Notes under the pieces: generated by a model
Databases searched by the model: none
What the model was told of the DNA's origin: nothing
What the model saw: the letters and a program-made list of their open reading frames with translations, nothing else
Assembly (NCBI GenBank): GCA_017622255.1
Contig: JAGARL010000183.1
Location: 1 to 10,676, forward strand
Length of the DNA stretch: 10,676 nt
Direction of reading: 5' to 3'
Source of the DNA: Methanocorpusculum sp.
Lineage (GTDB): Archaea; Halobacteriota; Methanomicrobia; Methanomicrobiales; Methanocorpusculaceae
Program-made: the position numbers and the translations under genes
Shown here: positions 7,059 to 10,676 of the stretch, in pieces
Numbering within the stretch: the first letter of the stretch is position 1
How the letters are laid out: each line of letters opens with the position of its first letter

Positions 7059-7405
7059 GCAAGAACCTCCAGAATTGCTTTTTTCACTGACTCAACAGAT
7101 TCGCCTGCCTCAACTCTGGCAAGGAATGCCGCACCTTCCGCATCGGTTAAAAGACCAAGAGCGGTTGTCAGGTGCGGGATGGATAAGGCGTCAGCCGTGC
7201 CGGCGGCAGCAGCATCAGCGGCTTCCAGACGCGGGCCGATATTTTCCAGCGTCATCATGTCGCATCCTGCAATGAGGATTTTTCGCATCTGCTGACGAGA
7301 GATGCCAAGGCGGTTTGCCAGGGAGAGCACTGCCTCATCCTGACGGGTTCCCTTCAGGATTAAGAGTTTCATCGACCGAAGGTCGCGCTCATAAATCATA
7401 TTCAT
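7055..7405 (-). CDS. ehaM: EhaM-like soluble helical subunit, 116 aa
   Basis: This is a small soluble protein, predicted all-helical, in the slot directly before the small hydrogenase subunit, where EhaM sits in Methanothermobacter. The stretch [26 protein letters not shown] (about 29-54) resembles what I recall of the EhaM family (formerly a domain of unknown function with a solved structure). Function within the complex is unknown. The piece [12 protein letters not shown] looks like a helix-turn-helix, but operon context argues for a complex subunit and not a regulator. The C-terminal half has an Ala-rich linker ([13 protein letters not shown]) followed by a helical tail. ATG at 7405 overlaps the previous stop (ATGA), with GGAGGAGG upstream. 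Confidence 0.7.
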   Translation of the reverse strand: MNMIYERDLRSMKLLILKGTRQDEAVLSLANRLGISRQQMRKILIAGCDMMTLENIGPRLEAADAAAAGTADALSIPHLTTALGLLTDAEGAAFLARVEAGESVESVKKAILEVLA

Positions 7406-7662
7406 GCAAATCCTCCTCCCAGGAAGAAGAAGACAAGTCCATAGGCTGCAAAGAGCAGAACCATGGTCCAGAGAATGATAACCTCTCCCTTATGTACTGC
7501 ATGCTCGTTTTCCCAGAGGAAAACCGTTGCCAGGAAGCAGAGGATTACAGAACCGACAGCGGCCGCCGGCAGAATTGCCGGGTGAAGGGCGCCTTCGATA
7601 ATCATCAGCACAATGTAGAACACTGCAGCGACCAGGATTCCTTTAAAGATTGGGTTCTTCAT
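7402..7662 (-). CDS. Small Eha membrane subunit in the EhaK/EhaL slot, 86 aa
   Basis: This is a hydrophobic protein with three likely membrane spans (about residues 8-24, 30-50, 60-81) and a charged loop WENEHAVHKGE between spans two and three. The ATG at 7662 is chosen because it overlaps the ehaJ stop as ATGA. A longer frame reaching 7911 would run antiparallel in frame-shifted ehaJ code and reads as non-protein-like. In the canonical order two genes, ehaK and ehaL, lie between ehaJ and ehaM. Here there is only one, so I cannot say which letter applies. Its role is presumably structural, or part of the ion path. Confidence 0.7.
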   Translation of the reverse strand: MKNPIFKGILVAAVFYIVLMIIEGALHPAILPAAAVGSVILCFLATVFLWENEHAVHKGEVIILWTMVLLFAAYGLVFFFLGGGFA

Positions 7663-8534
7663 ACGAACATCACCACCCAGAGAATTACTGCATAGAGACA
7701 GACAATAACCGTCCAGATGGTCTGGATAGTAACCGTCTGATACGGCGTCAGCATCGGTGTTGTTGCACAGACAAACGAGATGACGACCATTAAGAGAATC
7801 ATCACAATCAGGAACAGCCACCAGGGAAGAGCGCCGAAGAAGAGCATGATGAATACTGACAGCAGAACAACTGTCTTCAATGCGTTTGCGATGTTTAAGA
7901 CTGCTCTCCATCCTCCAAAGTGTTCTGTCCAGTAACCGGATACCAGTTCTTTTGCTTCAATTACTGAGAACGGCCCATAGTGTGCCTTCGAGAGGATAAT
8001 CAGGAAGAGTGACACTGCCGCCGGCAGAGCAATCCAGAAGAGCGGACCGTTTGCAGCTTCCCATGCGGTAATTCCTGATAAGGAAAGAGTTCCTGTGAAG
8101 AGGTAGACTACAACAACAGTTACCAGAAGCGGAAGCTCAGCGGCCGCGGACATAACGGAACGGATTGCCCCGAACTTCGTGTACGGCGAACCGGAGGAAA
8201 GACCGGTTCCGTGCTCAACAATTTTGTGGAGCATGTAGCATGCGAAGATGATAAGAAGGCTTCCGCCTGTCCATACAGTAAAGAGTGCGCCAATCCAGAT
8301 TGCAAGAGAGAGACAGATTACGGCAACGTAAACTGTCTGACTTGCTGTTTTTGGAATCCATGTCTGCTTGAAGGAGAATTTAAGTGTGTGTAAAATCTCC
8401 TGCCATACAGGCGGTCCTGGTCTTTTCTGGATTCTTGCGATGACTTTTCTATGCAGTCCGTGAAGCAGGAGACCGAAGATTATCGCGGCTATGAGAAGCG
8501 GAATAAAGGCCAGATTAAGCATAAAGGTCATCAT
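7659..8534 (-). CDS. ehaJ: Eha membrane subunit J, NuoH-like, 291 aa
   Basis: EhaJ is the integral membrane subunit homologous to NuoH of complex I and EchB. In these complexes it connects the hydrogenase module to the ion-translocating membrane arm. About eight hydrophobic spans are visible. NuoH-type landmarks include RIQKRPGPPVWQ (34-45), the conserved glutamate in AAELPLLV (Glu133), and the loop VIEAKELVSGYWTEHFGG (191-208), matching the NuoH loop rich in acidic residues that faces the quinone/hydrogenase side. Length fits EhaJ (about 290). It starts 2 bases after the preceding stop. ATG ATG doublets leave one codon of start uncertainty. Confidence 0.9.
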   Translation of the reverse strand: MMTFMLNLAFIPLLIAAIIFGLLLHGLHRKVIARIQKRPGPPVWQEILHTLKFSFKQTWIPKTASQTVYVAVICLSLAIWIGALFTVWTGGSLLIIFACYMLHKIVEHGTGLSSGSPYTKFGAIRSVMSAAAELPLLVTVVVVYLFTGTLSLSGITAWEAANGPLFWIALPAAVSLFLIILSKAHYGPFSVIEAKELVSGYWTEHFGGWRAVLNIANALKTVVLLSVFIMLFFGALPWWLFLIVMILLMVVISFVCATTPMLTPYQTVTIQTIWTVIVCLYAVILWVVMFV

Positions 8535-8536
8535 AG

Positions 8537-8719
8537 TCAGTACCCCACGAAGGGAATATCTCCCTCTTTTCTTCCGGCAGACACGCCAAGCATAAGTAAG
8601 ACAAGAGCTGCCGGGAATCCAATTAAGGTAAGCACTAATGCATAGCCTGAGAGGACCAGTCCGAGAACCCCTGCTGCAAAGGCAAGCAGGGCCAGTAGAT
8701 AATATCCTGTTTTACTCAT
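8537..8719 (-). CDS. ehaI: EhaI-like small membrane subunit, 60 aa
   Basis: This tiny protein has two closely spaced hydrophobic spans (about 6-26 and 29-48) and a polar tail SAGRKEGDIPFVGY. It occupies the EhaI position between the antiporter-like EhaH and NuoH-like EhaJ. I place the start at ATG 8719 because GGTG (8728-8725) lies 5 bases upstream. A GTG two codons earlier (8725), overlapping the ehaH stop as GTGA, is an alternative. Assignment rests mainly on position, size and hydrophobicity. Its function in the complex is unknown. Confidence 0.7.
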   Translation of the reverse strand: MSKTGYYLLALLAFAAGVLGLVLSGYALVLTLIGFPAALVLLMLGVSAGRKEGDIPFVGY

Positions 8720-8721
8720 AA

Positions 8722-9363
8722 TCACACCGTCAGAAGAATTTCAACCACACGCAGGAAGAGCAGCAGGGAACTTACGTGAATCATTAAGATGTACGGTGCT
8801 CCCGGAGCCCGTGTGATTTCTGCTTTTCCGATATAGAACGGAGCCATACCCTCTCCGAGAACTCCAAGGAGTAAGAGGAGTTTGGAGATAAGCGGCACTG
8901 CTCCCATTCCTGCTAACTCCCAGATGGAAAGTGTTCCGGTTGCGGCAACGGCGATGGCTGCTCCCGCAAAGAGCGGGACCGTTCCCATCATAACAACCAG
9001 ACCATAGGAGAATGCGGAGTCCAATACATGGCGGTTCTTGACTCCGGCAACGATACCGATGTTTAAGATACCGATTAAGGCGGCAAACAGGGTAAAGTTG
9101 AAGAGATCTCCGGAAATTATTGCGCCGACAGTTGCAACACCGCAGGCGATTGCCATGAAGCGCTGGAACTTCATGGTGTCCTTCGGAATTTCTTTGAGAG
9201 TATATCCGTCTGTGCCGAAGACAATGTCAACCGGCTTTTCCGGCAGGGAGACGAGAGCGAGCACTACGAAAAGGGCGGCTACTGCAAACAGCAGAACCGT
9301 GTATCCCGAGAGGTAGTGTACCATATCGCCGAACGGAATCTGCACAAGAATACCTTCCATCAT
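8722..9363 (-). CDS. ehaH: Eha membrane subunit H, antiporter-like (NuoN/MnhD-related), 213 aa
   Basis: EhaH is one of the two membrane subunits conserved across group 4 hydrogenases, related to the proton-pumping antiporter-like subunits NuoL/M/N but much shorter. About six hydrophobic spans are visible (near 21-41, 67-84, 88-107, 116-139, 151-170, 189-210). The segment ISKLLLLLGVLGEGMAPFY (159-177) keeps a lysine within a hydrophobic helix (Lys161), as in the ion channel of antiporter-like subunits. Glu171 and Lys180 follow nearby. This is the most likely site of ion translocation together with EhaJ. ATG at 9363 overlaps the ehaG stop, with GGGGTGAGG just upstream. Confidence 0.85.
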   Translation of the reverse strand: MMEGILVQIPFGDMVHYLSGYTVLLFAVAALFVVLALVSLPEKPVDIVFGTDGYTLKEIPKDTMKFQRFMAIACGVATVGAIISGDLFNFTLFAALIGILNIGIVAGVKNRHVLDSAFSYGLVVMMGTVPLFAGAAIAVAATGTLSIWELAGMGAVPLISKLLLLLGVLGEGMAPFYIGKAEITRAPGAPYILMIHVSSLLLFLRVVEILLTV

Positions 9364-9974
9364 TCTTCCTCACCCCGCATCGTACCGACGAGAGCCATTT
9401 TTGCCATAACTTTAATCATAATTCCAACAGCCGCCATCATGATTGCAAGGAACCACTGGTCCGGGAAGACCATGAAGGTCAGGAATGCCAGAACCCATAA
9501 GCCCCATGCGTACACGCTGGCGTTTTCGATAACTGCAAAGCGTTCTCTGACGTTCTTTCCAAGGAAGAAGAGCATCAGACCAAGACCTGCAATCAGACCG
9601 CCGGTGAATCCGGTACAGAAGATTCCGTAGGCAACAAGGACTGCACCAAGAATTGGCGGAGCGGTTTTCATGACTTCGATATCGAGAGTTCTTGCCGGTT
9701 TCTTGTTCTGCAGACCTTCTTTGGCAAGCCAGAGCTCGGATACTGCGAGAATCTCGGCGATTCCAACAACAAGACCCGGAAGAATCAGGGCTTCGGCTAA
9801 GTCTGTTGCAAGAAGGGCAATGACGACAAGACCCGTTATCTCGATTAAGTCAACAATGATGAGTTTGTGGATGTCCTCCTTTTCGCGGAACATCGCAAAG
9901 AAGGCGATGATAATCGCCGCAAAGGCAACGGCAAGACCTGCCGGATAGAGGGAGGGGATGTTTTCCAGAATCAT
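9360..9974 (-). CDS. ehaG: Eha membrane subunit G, 204 aa
   Basis: This is a polytopic membrane protein with about six spans (near 10-30, 36-56, 62-81, 105-138, 155-170, 173-190) and a short hydrophilic loop LQNKKPARTLDIEVMK at about 88-103. It sits in the EhaG slot between EhaF and EhaH and has the expected size (about 200-220). The acidic residues in VDLIEITGLV and LPGLVVGIAEILAVSE, within or next to membrane spans, are noteworthy for an ion-translocating complex. Start ATG 9974 overlaps the ehaF stop (ATGA) and has GGAGGT upstream. Confidence 0.8.
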   Translation of the reverse strand: MILENIPSLYPAGLAVAFAAIIIAFFAMFREKEDIHKLIIVDLIEITGLVVIALLATDLAEALILPGLVVGIAEILAVSELWLAKEGLQNKKPARTLDIEVMKTAPPILGAVLVAYGIFCTGFTGGLIAGLGLMLFFLGKNVRERFAVIENASVYAWGLWVLAFLTFMVFPDQWFLAIMMAAVGIMIKVMAKMALVGTMRGEEE

Positions 9975-10429
9975 GATCTCGACCTCCGGTACAGGAAGGA
10001 TGCGATAGCAAACGCACAGAGCAGAATGCTTGCTTCAACGATGGTATCAAATCCCCTGGTGTAGTAGAGGATTTCATCGAGAATACCTCCCGGGTGGGCG
10101 GCTATCGTTGTTCCGAGGTATAAGGTATTATCTGCCATCCACTGGGATGCCGGGGTTAAGTATGCTGTAACCCATCCAAGAGCCGGAGAGTTTTCCGGAT
10201 ACTGGGCAACAATTTCTGCCGGCTCTTCGAACGGAATACCGCCTCTGTCATACGGAGACAGGGAGCTTGTGATATCCACGCTCTTTGGATAGAGCTGGTC
10301 TGCTTCATAGGAAATGAGCGGAATCATGCAGAGACCAAGGACCGCGACAAGACAGACTGCCAGGGCATAGACTTTGGGCAGGTTGTCTGTTTTGGACAGG
10401 TAATCTGCAACTTTCTGAATGAAGCTCAT
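9971..10429 (-). CDS. ehaF: Eha membrane subunit F, 152 aa
   Basis: Two membrane spans (about 20-40 and 127-147) flank a hydrophilic region of roughly 85 residues that probably faces outside the cell. The C-terminal motif TRGFDTIVEASILL (124-137) resembles the RGxDTxxEA motif of MnhB/MbhE-type subunits of multi-subunit antiporters, supporting a shared evolutionary origin of this arm. The position between EhaE and EhaG, and the length near 150, fit EhaF. ATG at 10429 overlaps the ehaE stop (ATGA), with GGAGGGGAGG upstream. Confidence 0.8.
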   Translation of the reverse strand: MSFIQKVADYLSKTDNLPKVYALAVCLVAVLGLCMIPLISYEADQLYPKSVDITSSLSPYDRGGIPFEEPAEIVAQYPENSPALGWVTAYLTPASQWMADNTLYLGTTIAAHPGGILDEILYYTRGFDTIVEASILLCAFAIASFLYRRSRS

Positions 10430-10668
10430 TGTACCTCCCCTCCTTCCTTCTTTTCGATAAGGCGGACGAAGATGAAGGTGGATACCACATTTACGGCAAC
10501 GAAGGTGACGAGTGCTAAGACTTCGCTGAATGACAGCATGATAAGTACCAGTCCAAACTCGGCAACTTCGATGTTGATGAGTCTTGTGATGTATCGTCTG
10601 TCACGCGGGAATGCGGTAAATAATCCGCCTGCGATTAAGAGGATGCATCCTAAGATGAACTCAATCAT
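10426..10668 (-). CDS. ehaE: Eha membrane subunit E, 80 aa
   Basis: This small hydrophobic protein has two to three spans (about 3-20 and a long hydrophobic stretch at about 33-70) and a charged tail EKKEGGEVQ. The motif LINIEVAEFGLVLI (30-43), with glutamates in or near a span, recalls NuoK/MnhC-like subunits. Position directly before ehaF and the size near 80 point to EhaE. The ATG at 10668 has only 8 bases of sequence left upstream. A TAA (10674-10672) lies there and may be the end of the preceding gene (expected ehaD), but that cannot be shown. The operon promoter is outside the window. Confidence 0.75.
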   Translation of the reverse strand: MIEFILGCILLIAGGLFTAFPRDRRYITRLINIEVAEFGLVLIMLSFSEVLALVTFVAVNVVSTFIFVRLIEKKEGGEVQ

Positions 10669-10676
10669 GTTTTACC

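Noticed and set aside
7055..7405. EhaM-slot protein as a transcription regulator
   Set aside because: Its helix-turn-helix look is outweighed by its place between coupled hydrogenase subunit genes and its similarity to the EhaM family.
7315..7695. 126-codon plus-strand open frame
   Set aside because: It is a shadow of two well-supported minus-strand eha genes, with a composition unlike the neighbouring proteins.
7663..7911. 83-codon N-terminal extension of the small membrane protein before ehaM
   Set aside because: It overlaps ehaJ entirely in a different frame, reads as a low-quality peptide, and the ATGA start at 7662 is in the operon's usual style.
1..10676. CRISPR array, insertion sequence, tRNA or rRNA genes
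   Set aside because: I saw no spaced direct repeats, transposase motifs, terminal inverted repeats or tRNA cloverleaf in the few non-coding stretches, the longest of which is 138 bases.

Overview
The window looks like chromosomal DNA from a hydrogenotrophic methanogen, most likely in the order Methanomicrobiales. Its content recalls Methanocorpusculum, but the genus is an inference from gene content and roughly even base composition, not from a database match. The decisive evidence is a run of genes for an Eha-type energy-converting [NiFe] hydrogenase joined to genes for formylmethanofuran dehydrogenase. Promoter and terminator signals (TATA box about 26 bases before a start codon, oligo-T gene ends) and Shine-Dalgarno sites of the GGAGGTG type also fit a euryarchaeon.

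Layout, left to right. Bases 1-544 (+) hold the C-terminal part of an AMP-forming acyl-CoA synthetase. A 138-base convergent spacer follows, with a hairpin plus T-tract at each gene end. Bases 683-2242 (-) encode a sodium:solute symporter. Just upstream, at 2245-2355 (-), lies a 36-residue single-span membrane protein that looks like a symporter partner. A promoter with a perfect 8-5-8 inverted repeat sits ahead of these two genes. A T7-C-T7 tract at 2417-2431 marks the end of the next transcription unit.

Bases 2439-10668 (-) are one tightly packed operon, read right to left: ehaE, ehaF, ehaG, ehaH, ehaI, ehaJ, one gene in the ehaK/ehaL slot, ehaM, ehaN, ehaO, a four-cluster ferredoxin, fwdA, fwdC. 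The operon continues past the right edge, where ehaA-D are expected. Nine of its twelve junctions are 4-base ATGA overlaps, and the other three are 2-3 base gaps or a GTGA overlap. Translation of the whole set is therefore probably coupled.

How the genes fit together: in Eha, ion flow through the membrane subunits (EhaH, EhaJ and the small hydrophobic subunits) drives uphill electron transfer from H2, via EhaN/EhaO, to low-potential ferredoxin. The ferredoxin gene is next, followed by fwdA and fwdC, which encode the formyl-transferring and scaffold subunits of the enzyme that fixes CO2 onto methanofuran in the first step of methanogenesis. The order suggests that Eha-reduced ferredoxin is delivered to CO2 reduction. 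The symporter and acyl-CoA synthetase at the left may serve organic acid (for example acetate) uptake and activation, but their substrates cannot be read from the sequence.
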